Assembly (NCBI GenBank): GCA_903813345.2
Contig: CAIIXF020000001.1
Span: forward strand, 14,651,915-14,715,914
DNA: 64,000 nt
Direction of reading: 5' to 3'
DNA from: Owenia fusiformis
Taxonomy: Eukaryota; Annelida; Polychaeta; Sabellida; Oweniidae
Part shown: piece after piece, positions 12,701 to 23,260 of the stretch
How positions within the stretch are numbered: position 1 is the first letter of the stretch
Layout: each line of letters opens with the position of its first letter
The notes under the pieces: model-generated
Seen by the model: only the letters and a program-made list of their open reading frames with translations
Told to the model about the DNA's origin: nothing
Database searches by the model: none
Translations under genes and position numbers: made by a program

Positions 12701-15700
12701 AATTACCTCACCCAGGGCCTAGGGGTGTAGAGAGGCCATTCATTATTTTCTCCTTGGTCTGTCTGGGCGATAACTCAAATAGAAGTTGACAGATTTGGTT
12801 CAAAGGACGATTCTCGGTTTGGAACTGGGCTAATAATTTTTTTCATTAAAAATATAGAAATATTACCCAAATTAAACTATGAATATTCAAAAGAGGACAT
12901 TTAAATCTACAAGATGTAAAAATAACAAATTGGTCTGAAGCAGGGATAACCCTCAATTAGACCGATTCAATAAAATACAAGTCTCGATTTGGGGAAAGAA
13001 GTTCATCAGTGTACTGCGCTAATATTTTTTTGCGAAAAATCGAGAAATATTACCCAAATTAAATTATGACTATTCAAAAGAAGACATTCAAATCTATATT
13101 ATGTAAAAAAAATCAAATTTGTCCGAAGCAGGGATAATGCTCATTTAGATTGATGAACTTCGTTCTCCAAACCGAGAATCGTCCTTTACAGGCCGATACC
13201 TAATGGGTTGTCAGATTTGGTTTAAATCATATACTTTACCGTATGTTATTATGCTAGTGTACTGTATGTAATTTTTATGCTAATATACGTGATTTTATGC
13301 GTTTGTATGTGATTTTTATGTCACCACCAAAAGTGGTGACATATTGTTATGGTCTCCGTTTTTTTGTGACGGCGTCCGGCGGTTGGTGGTTGGCGTCCGG
13401 CGTCCGGCGGTTGGCGGTGGGCGTCCGGCGTCTGTAACAATTTCTTACAACTTCCTATAACTTAACAAATACTGTTTAGACTGACTTCAATTTTTTTCTA
13501 AATCATCTACATGTTCTCAGAAGTTCAAATCTGACTTTAGATTTGACATTTGACCTTCAATGACCTTCTCAAGGTCAAAAAGGTCTTTTTTCAACTTGCT
13601 TCACATTGACTAATTTTTTTTTCAAAATCATCTACATGTTCTCAGAAATTCAAATCTGACTTTAGATTTGACATTTGACCTTCAAATCTGACTTTAGGTT
13701 TGACATTTGACCTTCAATGACCTTCTCAAGGTCAAAAAAGGTCAAAAAGGTCTGTTTTCAACTTGCTTCAAATTGACTAAATTTTTTTTTCAAAATCATC
13801 TACGTGTTCTCAGAAGTTCAAATCTGACTTTAGATTTGACATTTGACCTTCAATGACCTTCTCAAGGTCAAAAAAGGTCAAAAAGGTCTGTTTTCAACTT
13901 GCTTCAAATTGACTAAAAAAAATTTTCAAAATCATCTACGTGTTCTCAGAAATTCAAATCTGACTTTAGATTTGACTTAAGATTTGACATTTGACCTTCA
14001 ATGACCTTCTCAAAGTCAAAAAAGGTCAAAAAGGTCTTTTTTCAACTTGCTTCAAATTGACTAAATTTTTTTTTCAAAATCATCTACATGTTCTCAGAAA
14101 TTCAAATCTGACTTTAGATTTGACATTTGACCTCCAATGACCTTCTCAATGTCAAAAAAGGTCAAAAAGGTATTTTTTCATCTTGCTCAAATTGACTAAA
14201 TTTTTTTTCAAAATCATCTATATGTTCTCAGAAATTCAAATATGACTTTAGATTTGACATTTGACCTTCAATGGCCTTCTCAAGGTCAAAAAAGGTCAAA
14301 AAGGTCTGTTTTCAACTTGCTTCAAATTGACTAAAAAATATTTTCAAAATCATCTACGTGTTCTCAGAAATTCAAATCTGACTTTAGATTTGACTTAAGA
14401 TTTGACATTTGACCTTCAATGACCTTCTCAAAGTAAAAAAGGTCAAAAAGGTCTTTTTTCAACTTGCTTCAAATTGACTCATTTTTTTTTCAAAATCATC
14501 TACATGTTCTCAGTAATTCAAATCTGACTTTAGATTTGACATTTGACCTTTAATGACCTTCTCAAGGTCAAAAAAGGTCAAAAAGGTCTATTTTCAACTT
14601 GCTTCAAATTGACTAAAAAAAAATTTCAAAATCATCTACGTGTTCTCAGAAATTCAGATCTGACTTTAGATTTGACTTAAGATTTGACATTTGACCTTCA
14701 ATGACCTTCTCAAAGTCAAAAAAGGTCAAAAAGGTCTCTTTTCAATTTGCTTCAAATTGACTAAATTTTTTTTTCAAAATCATCTACATGTTCTCAGAAA
14801 TTCAAATCTGACTTTAGATTTGACATTTGACCTTCAATGACCTTCTCAATGTCAAAAAAGGTCAAAAAGGTATTTTTTCATCTTGCTTCAAATTGACTAA
14901 ATTTTTTTTCAAAATCATCTACATGTTCTCAGAAATTCAAATATGACTTTAGATTTGACATTTGACCTTCAATGACCTTTTCAAGGTCAAAAAAGGTCAA
15001 AAAGGTCTTTTTTCAACTTGCTTCAAATTGACTAATTTTTTTTTTCAAAATCATCTACATGTTCTCAGAAATTCAAATCTGACTTCAGATTTGACATTTG
15101 ACCTTTAATGACCTTCTCAAGGTCAAAAAAGGTCAAAAAGGTCTGTTTTCAACTTGCTTCAAATTGACCAAATTTTTTTTTCAAAATCATCTACATCTTT
15201 TCAGAAGTTCAAATTTGACTTTACAAGTTCTCAGAAACTCAAATCTGACTTAAGTTTGAACTCATAATATTGTGAGCAACTAGGTGGTGACATTTTGTCA
15301 TGTTAATGCCTTGTTATTAATTGCTTTAATCACATTGCATATTATTTTAATACACATACTCTCAATGGTCTAAGGATTACAAAATATATAAAGGTCGACT
15401 CAACTTTTAAATTGAGCTCATATGCCAGGTTTTTCTGGTATTGAGATCATGGCTTGATAAGAAGAAGTATAGGTTCTGGTTGTATGAATGAATGCTATCT
15501 AGAACATCACTTATCACTTATGCAATCACTTGTAAGACCATGGTCTTGTAAATAGGTATATCAGGTGATACACTTCACCTTTTCATGTTATTATGTCACC
15601 ACCAGAACTGTTATAGTCTCCAACCTTTTTGTGGCTGGTGTTTGATGTTCAGCATCTGTAACAAATGGAAGGTGGTGACATTTTGCATGTTAATGCCCTG

Positions 15701-18700
15701 TATATAATACTACAGGGTGTGCCAAAAAACGGCACTTTTTTTCAAGACACTATAACTTTTTTATTTTCAAACCAACATACCCATGGTGACATATTTTATT
15801 CATATAAAAGTGTATAATTCATGATTCATGGCTAGATAACAACCTCAAGTTTCATTTGCTATGCAAATTATAATTTTTTATTAAAAATTAAAAAAGTTAT
15901 AGCATTTTGAAAAAAAAGTGGCGTTTTCTTTTTTTGGCTCACCCTGTATATATGTTTGCTTTTTGCCTTGCATGCATCATATTACACGCACTAATCTCTG
16001 CAAAGCACATCTACTTTGTATTACTAATAAGTTGTTTTAATTTATTGGTTACTGTACATATATAAAGTGATTGTTTATTTGTCAACAATTTGAATTTCAA
16101 ATCAACATTTTCCAATTTCATACTTGCACAGGGTGTGTATCAAATTAAGCGTGACAGTTGAACATGCGTGGTAGGGTACAACACGAGGGTGATGAAATTT
16201 GAGCAAACTGATGTTTTTATCTTTTCAGAATGATCTGGTCTAGTTTTTAGATATTTTTTATATGTAAATGTCTGTAACAACATCCTAGACCGTGAACTTG
16301 ACAGTGAATTTCATAGTTCAAACTCCCAATGTACGAGGTATAACGCGTGGTAATGGTAAGGTACAACACAAACAATTTGAATTTGTGTTCTACAGTATAT
16401 CAGGTAAATTTACCTGAGCGTTATACCGTATACTATATTGGGAGTTTGCATAGGTTTAATTATGAAATTCACTGTCAACTTCACTAGCACTGTCAAGGAT
16501 GTTGTTACAGACATTTACATATAAAAATATCTGGATACGATGAAACATCAGTTTGCTCAAATTGCATCACCCTCATGTTGTACCTTACCTGTTTGTTCAA
16601 CTCTTATGCTTGGTACACACCCTGTGTACTTGGGTTTATATAATTCACCACCCTACCTTCCATACTTGGATTTTCATTTAGTTTAAACATTACCAACTAT
16701 TCTTAATAGTTGTATAATAATTATTATTAATAGATTATGAAGAGAATAATTTCTGTAAAATGATTCTGTTTCAGGACTCAACATTTTTGCAATTCAATTA
16801 TATTTTAACTTTTACATTAGAAATTAAATTTCTATTAATTTTAAAACTATTGTTAGCAGGGGATATTCGTTAGCAGGGGATATTCTCAATATACTGGGAA
16901 TCTGACGAGCCTGTTTCTAGGTAAGGAAACTCTGTAAAACTATCACAGGATACTGAGTAAAATCACCCCTACCTCTCTCTGGATCGAAAATGGAGGTCTG
17001 CGTTCAGTATTTCCAGTTGTACCAGACGAAAATACTGGACGAGTTTCTATCCCCTGCTAACAATAGTTTTAAAGAAGAAGAAGATCGTAAATGAAGATTT
17101 TGTTTTTTCTATGATTCATAAGGCGCTTTTACAAAAAAAGGTAAGTGGGACCATCAACAAATACTTAAGACTCCATGTACTGTATGTATATATGTTCATA
17201 GACTAAACACTCATATATACTCATCTATTTTCAGTTTGGTATGTTTGAGACTCTTACAAGTGCTTTTGTGGATGAGTTCCCTGGACTGCTAAAGGGCAAG
17301 AAGTTACGATTCACAATATTCATTTGTGTCATACAATTTTTAGCAGGATTGATATTCATAACACGGGTGAGTTACTTTGACAACCTAAAATAATAGCCAT
17401 GCAGTTCAATGTGTACAGAATTAAAGCAAAATATAAAAATCCAGTATTCAACACAAAGCCAGGCTCATGTATTCATTTGAGACTAGCATTATTTTTTAAG
17501 TGTTGACTTAAGTGTTTTTCGTTACATATTTTAAAAATGATATTTTCTCCAAAAGAGTGATAATACTGTAGTTCCCACTTTTTGAGGTTTTGTACATTTT
17601 TACTGTGCATCTGCAGTATCTGATGGATGGAAAGGAAATAAAGATGAAAAGATGCACTGTTGCTTTATAATACGTATGATGTGCCATATATTCTATTGTT
17701 GTATCTAAATAGCATTTTTCTTTAATGATATGCCATTCTAAAGATCCGGCCTGTTTGTTTCCATCCATCTGGCCAAGTGCTAGATTGTACCTATTAGTTA
17801 CATGTTTTATGATATCATGGTCTGTGACTGATCGAGACATTTATTTTCTTTTTCAGGCTGGAATATATTTCTTTGTTTTATTTGACTGGTACTCAGCAGC
17901 TTTCTCAGTAATGGTTATCTCTTTGCTGGAGTGTGTCGCTGTTGCATGGGTATATGGTGAGTCTATACATCCTTAACCTTGTGTGGTCAAATAAAATAGT
18001 AATTGCTATGGTAGATTAATTCCAGCAAACATTTATAATGCCCACTCATATCATTTATAGTTCAGCCCATATTAATAAGAACCCATTAGGAAGAAGGAAA
18101 GAGGTACATTTAATATATATTTTCTATCAATAAAATCTGTTCTTATTTCCAGGGGTGGATCGCCTATACTATGACATTGAACTGATGATTGGTTATAAGC
18201 CCTCCATTATCTGGAAAGTTTGCTGGCGTTTTATTACCCCTATAATTATGTTGGTAAGTTCCATGTTTTAGAATAACATTCTAATAATTCAAGGTCATCT
18301 TTCCAAACAGGGTCAAATTTAATGTCCAAAGACAGATGGTGCAAGGGGTGTCGTGCAAGGCGCCATACCCAGATTACTGTTGAGGCAGTTCTTTACTCAA
18401 AATTTTACATCTCTACATGTTTTCTCCCTGAAATAAATAATAATGGGGTGAAAAATAACTCCTTATATAGTCATGCATGCTCTCCACATGATAAATAAAT
18501 CTATAATATATAATGTACAAGCAATATATTTTAAACAATGTATACAAACTATACACATAAATGCTCCATCTTATTCAGGTAATCTTAGGGTTTACAATAG
18601 GCACAATGAATGAGCCAAAGTATGGAGATTACACATTACCACGTTGGGCTATTGCTCTCGGATGGTGTGTTGCTATGGTTTCTATTATACCAATACCTGG

Positions 18701-20964
18701 AATTGCTATTTACAAGATCATAAAGGAGAAAGGAACACTTCGTCAGGTTTGTTCACTTTCATTTTATCTCCAAGGAGGATTGGGTGCCAGGACCGAAACT
18801 CAATATTTTCCAACAATGAAATCGTCGAAATGTTGTTATTTTCTGAAATTATAACCGACTATAAATTCAAAATGAACAGTTCATAAGATTCGAACCAATA
18901 TCTCGATCATTTCTTGTGAATTTTGGAATTTGTTGTTAGGAAATAAAACCAAAATTTGTGATTCAAATGTTGAAGTGAACAAAATTATAGCTGCTGTTTG
19001 AATTCGAATTTTGTATCACGACATGAATATTTATAAACAGTAAAACCGGTCTAATTGGAACACCTTTGGTACCTCTGAAAAGTGTTCCACTTGGGAGGTG
19101 TTCCATTTATAAAGGTTCATTTAACATTAAATCAGTTGGTCTTGGGACTTTGAAAAGTGTTCCACTAACAGAGGTCTTCAATTTACAGGTTTCACTGTAG
19201 TTCAAATATAATACTATGTACACATATATATACATAACATCAGGGCTTTCAACTTGTGACCATCTAACATGAGGGGGGTAGGTGTAAATATTTTTGAAAC
19301 AAATGCGTGATATATACACATATTTTGTACCAGATGTGTGACATAAACAGCAATCGCGTGCAAAGACCGAACGGAATGCGTTCGCTTTTTTTCGCCATTT
19401 GCTTTTTTACCGTGTCAGCATTTCACAAAAAGCGATTTTTAAAAATATCAACAAAATGCGTGATTTGCGTGATATTTGATCATACACGCTAAATTGATGC
19501 GTGATTTCTATTTTTCCAGCAAATGCGTGACAATCACACCTAAAGCGTGAGGGTTGACAGGGCAGTAACATATACTGTAGACCTTTGAAACCATGTACAG
19601 TAATTACAATAATTAGAGGAGCAAGAAATATAACAGACAAGTTGAGATTATTTCTTAACAATTATCACAATTTTTCGATATATGTCTTGTTCATAAAATG
19701 GCTCGCCTGTTTTGAACTTGTACATTTCTTTTTTCAATTCTAATGAATATTTCTGCATCTTGAATCTTCAGGGAATTCTTATTTTCAGAATGACGATTGT
19801 GAAGGCAGCATCGACAATTGACATTTTTTGAAAAGTTTACTTCCAACATATTCATGCCCAGTGATTAGACAACTGGAATAGAGGGTACTGTCAATTTCTG
19901 CTAAGAAATTCAACAAATCTGGAAGATTCATTTTTTCAATAGAAAGTTTACTGCTGAATTGCCTAATGGATAGGCACACTGTATGGTAAAATATGTTAGG
20001 ACTTCTAGGATTTATTTTTTTAATTGATACGCTTCTAAGATACAAGATCTATTAAAAAAGGTGCAAGGCCATCAATGAGCACAAGTAAATGTTTTTGCTA
20101 TAAATCAAGTCTACAGTCATGATTTGTAAAAAATACTTGTAAGTGACGTTATCATAACAAAAGTTATGCCATTGCTGACTTTACAAATATGTTTCCAACA
20201 TTGTAAAAAATAATCAAAAATAATTAGAATGGGACGGAGGGGGAGGCAATGGAGGGGGAGGGAGTAATAATAAGGTGGAACAAAACACAAAATCTTGTAT
20301 TAGTAAATGAAACTGGTTGTTTATAATGTATGTAATGGAAACTTATATTTTATAAAGTCAGCAAAAGCATTCATTTTGTTATGGCCTCACTTACATGTTC
20401 TTATTACAGGATGCGAAGACCATTGTAGCTTGATTTATAGCAGAAACACTGTCTTGTGCACGTTGGTGGCGTTGTGCCTTTTTCATAGATCTTGTATCTT
20501 ATACACGTATTGATTCCCAAAAAATCCTATAGGACCAAACATATTTTACCATACCGTACACCTATCCAGTAGGCAATCCAATAGTAAACTTTCTCTTGAA
20601 AAAATAAATCTTCCAGATTTGTTGAATTTCTAGTAGAAATTGCCTGCTCCCCCGTCCCATTTTTCCGACCACCATGCGTGATGTTTCCAACTCTTTGTAT
20701 TTTTTGCTGGCTTGGACCATAGTTCAAGCCAGCACAAGCCTTTTCACAATATAACTTTCAAAATGATTTTTTTAGAGGCTCTGGAAGTTGACCCGACCAG
20801 AGGATGATTGGGGTCCAGCATTGCAGAAATATCGCAAGACCTATAAATACAGCAAAAACTATAATTCTGCAAATAATGGAGAGCTCCACAATCTATACCC
20901 TGTTACAACGACCATAAATACAGGAATTACTCCACCAACTAACGACAAAGTAGATAATGTATAG
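718..20964 (+). CDS. SLC6 sodium/chloride-dependent transporter, glycine-transporter-like (3' part of gene, TM4 to stop)
   Basis: Plasma-membrane symporter of the neurotransmitter:sodium symporter family, moving an amino acid or related solute with Na+ and Cl-. Exons: 718-850 (TM4, ends KGVKSSGK), 1780-1914 (TM5, LLPGAMDG and TPDFKRLLD), 3870-3973 (TM6, [20 protein letters not shown]), 4722-4846 (TM7), one of five alternative 113-nt exons (EL4 to early TM8), 17235-17366 (TM8 end, [16 protein letters not shown]), 17857-17956 (TM9-10), 18153-18253 (TM11 start), 18579-18746 (TM11-12) and 20776-20964 (cytoplasmic tail, TAG). All phases agree and give 432 residues with one cassette. The [14 protein letters not shown] segment of TM6 resembles glycine transporters (SLC6A5/SLC6A9), but substrate is inferred only. 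TM1-3 exons must lie upstream of the window; I see none in 1-717. No frameshift or internal stop is present. Confidence 0.93.
895..1335 (+). repeat. Degenerate minisatellite in SLC6 intron
   Basis: Short degenerate tandem units built on gttcagag plus ggcctaag or gacctatg. The cleanest part is a 22-bp unit (gttcagagatgcataggcct plus aa) repeated near 1006-1050. It starts about 45 bp after a splice donor. Confidence 0.6.
1971..2157. mobile_element. CAGTAAAACCTG MITE, copy 1
   Basis: TA-flanked element starting CAGTAAAACCTG and ending acaggttttatag, with internal gtgaacacc-type repeats. It belongs to the family also seen at 19038, 25329, 30003, 35763 and 52635. The TA target and CAG ends suggest a Tc1/mariner/pogo-type non-autonomous element. 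Confidence 0.7.
2181..2327. mobile_element. Fold-back element, copy 1
   Basis: Two inverted arms of about 65 bp (gaggatatcctatgattt on the left; aaatcataggatatc on the right) around a core containing gtgagcgcagcgaatgagtg. A relative lies at 37943-38089 with the same arms and core. The flanking AT-rich block to about 2790 may belong to a larger element. Confidence 0.65.
5877..5989 (+). CDS. SLC6 alternative exon copy A (EL4/TM8 cassette, GC donor)
   Basis: First of five tandem versions of the same exon. It supplies 2 nt completing a Gly codon plus 37 codons: PGLAFSAYP, then [12 protein letters not shown], then TM8 start ending TLGLDTQ. The acceptor is a weak ttatag with little pyrimidine tract. 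The donor is GC (CAG|gcaagt), unlike the GT donors of the other four copies, though the rest of the donor matches consensus well. It joins in frame to 4846 upstream and 17235 downstream. Confidence 0.9.
6364..7101 (+). mobile_element. Helitron-like non-autonomous element
   Basis: It starts TCCCAACGAACGAAGTTCGG just after an A and ends CTAG just before a T. A short hairpin (ACTCC-GT-GGAGT, 7077-7088) lies 9 nt before the CTAG end. A subterminal inverted match (ttgttcgttggga, about 7059-7072) mirrors the 5' end. TC start, CTRR end, 3' hairpin and A/T insertion are the known Helitron hallmarks. There is no coding capacity. It lies in the intron between cassettes A and B. Confidence 0.65.
7464..7576 (+). 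CDS. SLC6 alternative exon copy B (most divergent EL4/TM8 cassette)
   Basis: Same length and phase as the other copies, with a strong acceptor (ttcttccag) and donor gtagga. It reads [21 protein letters not shown] and ends [10 protein letters not shown]. It has Ala for the second Gly of GPGLAF, Ala for Ser in LPIAP, and SVGADT in place of TLGLDT at the stretch that aligns with the Na2 site. The frame is open and the intron flanks are unrelated to the other copies, so it is an old copy kept intact. Confidence 0.88.
7641..7907. mobile_element. MITE with perfect 25-bp terminal inverted repeats
   Basis: Left end 7641-7665 begins CAGGAAGTGATGTCATCGAC and right end 7883-7907 is its exact reverse complement. 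The 267-bp element has no coding capacity. It lies 64 bp downstream of cassette B's donor, in an SLC6 intron. Confidence 0.75.
9064..9512. mobile_element. MITE inserted in the tandem-unit transposon
   Basis: Inverted arms of about 60 bp: cctcatac...acccacctac...catgatacagtc...tgaagggttcaatttt on the left, and the reverse complement on the right (ending gtgggtatgaggtaggagcc). The SINE at 9180-9347 lies in its middle. Confidence 0.65.
9180..9347 (+). mobile_element. tRNA-related SINE, copy 1
   Basis: Contains a good RNA polymerase III B-box (gggttcgattccc, 9219-9231), then ggcatcaaatttagcac, and ends near ccctcgggtcattaca. The same order occurs on the opposite strand at 46262-46437, where the tRNA-Lys-like head is clearer. 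The head here is decayed. Confidence 0.5.
10298..10410 (+). CDS. SLC6 alternative exon copy C
   Basis: Open 113-nt cassette with acceptor attgcag and donor gtgagt. It reads [21 protein letters not shown] and ends [10 protein letters not shown]. Exon and nearby intron sequence are closely related to copies D and E, for example the shared acceptor context atatattaattgcag and the downstream stretch aaccttgtttggtaagtgag. It keeps Thr at the Na2-site position, like A and B. Confidence 0.9.
10524..10702. mobile_element. Insertion present in duplicate C but absent in E
   Basis: Begins caggcccgtagccagggcgg and ends near gctggttattgggctgattc, a degenerate inverted match. The paralogous sequence after cassette E (around 11790) runs from ttcactgttc directly to gctaaatctgtatgat with no such block. 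The comparison identifies this as an insertion after the duplication, or a loss from the E copy. Confidence 0.55.
11259..11371 (+). CDS. SLC6 alternative exon copy D (Gly to Glu at the junction codon)
   Basis: Open 113-nt cassette nearly identical to C and E. Its first two bases are AA, so the codon completed with the G from the upstream exon is GAA (Glu) instead of Gly, giving EPGLAF. It also has Ser-Ser where the others have Ser-Pro or Ala-Pro (LPISSLW), and ends TLGLDSQ with Ser at the Na2-site position. Donor gtgagt, acceptor attgcag. Confidence 0.88.
11606..11718 (+). CDS. SLC6 alternative exon copy E
   Basis: Last of the five cassettes, 234 bp after copy D. It reads [21 protein letters not shown] and ends [10 protein letters not shown], with donor gtgagt. 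The 5.5-kb intron that follows, before the common exon at 17235, is full of transposon copies. The downstream flank resembles that of copy C, including the segment ggaccccagggctcaatgaa. Confidence 0.9.
12802..13187. mobile_element. MITE with perfect 22-bp terminal inverted repeats
   Basis: Left end AAAGGACGATTCTCGGTTTG (22 bp, 12802-12823) is mirrored exactly at 13166-13187. The interior holds two similar ~170-bp direct copies built on gaaatattacccaaatta and gaagcagggataa. Confidence 0.7.
13318..15315 (+). mobile_element. Tandem-unit transposon, 13 internal units
   Basis: The head has a palindrome (gtcaccaccaaaagtggtga plus c) followed by ttatggtctccg and a ggcgtccggcggttgg block. The body is 13 copies of a unit marked by catctacatgttctcagaa at about 13511, 13635, 13803, 13940, 14078, 14221, 14358, 14503, 14639, 14788, 14922, 15058 and 15194, mostly 134-149 bp apart. 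The tail is ctaggtggtgacattttgtc...taatgcc. The layout (fixed ends, variable tandem core) resembles the pearl/Helentron-associated elements described from bivalves; that link is inferred from structure only. Confidence 0.75.
15592..15702 (+). mobile_element. Tandem-unit transposon, unit-less short copy
   Basis: Head tatgtcaccaccagaac with gttatagtctccaac, and tail aggtggtgacattttgcatg with taatgccctg, with no internal ~140-bp units. It shows the two ends can exist without the array. Confidence 0.65.
15713..15946. mobile_element. TA-flanked MITE with CAGGGTG ends
   Basis: Left end cagggtgtgccaaaaaacgg with actttttttcaa...ctataactttttta; the right end is the inverted counterpart, ending ggctcaccctg. 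Flanked by TA on both sides. Arms about 55-60 bp, imperfect. Confidence 0.7.
16127..16626. mobile_element. Long inverted-repeat element (~500 bp)
   Basis: Ends CACAGGGTGTGTA (16127-16139) and its exact reverse complement (16614-16626). Much of each half is inverted relative to the other, including the catcaccctc, cagtttgctcaaat, atgttgttacagacattta and caatatgggagtttg-type blocks. The element can fold on itself over most of its length. Confidence 0.65.
16845..17068. mobile_element. TTAA-flanked element 1
   Basis: TTAA at 16841-16844 and 17069-17072. Terminal inverted repeats AACTATTGTTAGCAGGGGAT on the left and the reverse complement on the right (atcccctgctaacaatagtt). 224 bp, no coding capacity. 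TTAA target duplication is typical of piggyBac-type transposases. Confidence 0.75.
19038..19197. mobile_element. CAGTAAAACCTG MITE, copy 2
   Basis: Starts cagtaaaaccggtctaat and ends acaggtttcactg followed by TA. Interior has gaaaagtgttccact repeated in the same direction. Lies in the last SLC6 intron. Confidence 0.65.
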
Positions 20965-22519
20965 ACTGAAGAAATGTATAGACTGAAGAAGAAGCTAGAA
21001 GTTGTGTATATTTTCTGTTGTTGAGAATAGAAAGCAACTAATCTGTGCGAGGGGAGATTGGAAAGTCTGCATGCATATTTCAGAAGTATTACATTGAATT
21101 CCAATACCCTACATCTTGAATCTAATTTGACAAAAATGAAAAGACAACCTATTGTTATAAGTTACCTAAGATGTCTGCCTATTGAGTGTCCCCTCTCATT
21201 AATTAATGCCAGGGACCATTTAAAGGAAAACCTTTGTCAAAGACTGAATAATTGTGGGTCTGTTATAAAAATGTCACGAAAACCATATTGCTGGTTGATA
21301 CAGATAAAATTTGAAATGGATATAGAGATGACTTTGATCTTATTGATTTTAGGAAAATATCCATATGACAATTTTATTGCTGATTGAGATATGGTTGAAT
21401 ATTATGATATAACATGTACTCCCAATGGATCGTTGAAGTGTGTGTATACTTTGAAACTGTTACTATGTAGAAATTATTAAGAATGTTATTGCCATATATT
21501 ATAAATTTTGATGCAATTTACGATGAGGCTGTGAAAAATCTATATTAATGTTGTCCCAGTACTGTGTCACATTTAATGTGTATTTGTACATAGTGTAGGC
21601 CATAAAACAGGGTGTGGCCTGAGAATTCAAATCATGCTGAAATTAATGCCTGGTCTGTTACTGATCTGTCCCATCTCCCGAGTGACTTATTTTAGACCAT
21701 TTTCTGGATATTCTTGTTCATTGTAAAATCTGGACAGTGATCAATATACAAATTCTTGTGCTATACCTTGCTTTGTTATCACACAATGCTTGATCAGGTA
21801 TTATGTAGTAATCTATCAATTGACCAACTTGGTTCAACCATCACAGATAGATCATGTCTAAATATCCATACAAAATAAATTAATGCATATTTTGTCATAA
21901 GTAATTTATCTGAAAAGATACCTGATTATCATTTTCAAATCCAAAATTAGCAAAAAGTCTTATTTCAAAGGATAAAATGACATTTATTAAAATATGTATG
22001 GCGTGCATGATAAGTGCTTTTTCTCATTAAAGTTAATTTATACTAGGGTTGATCTATATTATGCAGAGTATCAGCATATTGTCAAAAATGAAAAAATGAG
22101 TACAATATTCTGCCAAATTTTGGTTACCTATAATATGTGGTGTGATTGTCCACATGTGGTATAATACTTGTATGATTTATTTTCCAGATGTGTTTTAATA
22201 CCCCATGGAATCATAAGTCAAAATGCTCCAGTGTTTTTTGATATTTAAAGTTTTACATTTAGATCTTCCCTTGTATAATTAAAATGACTCATTACAATTA
22301 AATATGCAACAACTGAAGGCTGTGAACTTTTGTATTGAAGATTTTACGCATTACATACATATATATGTAAAACTAATTATAAAATTGTAGACATGTAGTT
22401 GTAATTGTAAAAATATGTTTGAATGTTGTCAGGTTAAACATAAGTTGTTATCGATCTGGCTTATTAAGTTGAACCTTTTTCACATAGGCTTGCATCATGA
22501 GGGCAACATGGATATATAG
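20965..22519. other. 3' flank of the SLC6 gene, no gene seen
   Basis: AT-rich sequence after the SLC6 stop codon, probably including the 3' UTR. A candidate poly(A) signal AATAAA lies at 21874-21879. I found no coding similarity and no structured repeat here. Confidence 0.5.
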
Positions 22520-22539
22520 CTAGGGCATCACCCATATAT

Positions 22540-23260
22540 GGGGAAACACAGATATATTGGGAAACACAGATATATAGGGCAGCTCAGATAAAAGGGGCAG
22601 CACAGATATATTGGGCAACACAGATATGTGGGGCAGTTCAAGTGAAAGGGGCAACACAGATATATTGGGCAACACAGATATGTGGGGCAGTTCAAGTGAA
22701 AGGGGCAACACAGATATATTGGGCAACACAGATATGTGGGGCAGTTCAAGTGAAAGGGGCAACACAGATATATTGGGCAACACAGATATATAGGGCAGCT
22801 CAGATAAAAGGGGCAACACAGATATATTGGGCAACACAGATATGTGGAGCAGTTCAAGTGAAAAGGGCAACACAGATTTATGGGGCATCACGGATAAAAG
22901 GGGCAACACAGATATATTGGGCAACACAGATATGTGGAGCAGTTCAAGTGAAAGGGGCAACACAGATATATGGGGCATCACGGATAAAAGGGGCAACACA
23001 GATATATTGGGCAACACAGATATGTGGAGCAGTTCAAGTGAAAGGGGCAACACAGATATATGGGGCAAAACAAATATATTAAGTATCACAGATATAGGAG
23101 GCAATACAAATATATGGGGCATCAAAGATATGTGGGGAAAGTTAGTATATGGAACAGCAAACATATAAGGAGCAACACAGATATGTGGGCAACAGATATA
23201 TGAGAGCACCACAAATATATAAAACAACACAGGTATGTGGTCCAACACAGATGTGAAAGA
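22540..23260 (+). repeat. Minisatellite of 18-bp units in a 54-bp higher-order repeat
   Basis: Basic unit gggcaacacagatatatt (18 bp) with variants ending atgtg and a cagttcaagtgaaag version. Three variants form a 54-bp block whose cagttcaagtg copies start at 22634, 22688 and 22742. The array decays toward 23260. Because 18 is a multiple of 3, long open frames appear on both strands; these are not proposed as genes. Confidence 0.85.

Noticed and set aside
13500-15240. Regular ~140-bp array considered as a CRISPR or centromeric array
   Set aside because: Repeats run head to tail without unique spacers and sit between transposon ends in an animal intron; one array in a gene is no evidence of a centromere.
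22520-23248. 242-codon minus-strand open frame and several plus-strand frames
   Set aside because: They follow from an 18-bp repeat period that keeps all frames open; there is no conserved domain and no splice context.
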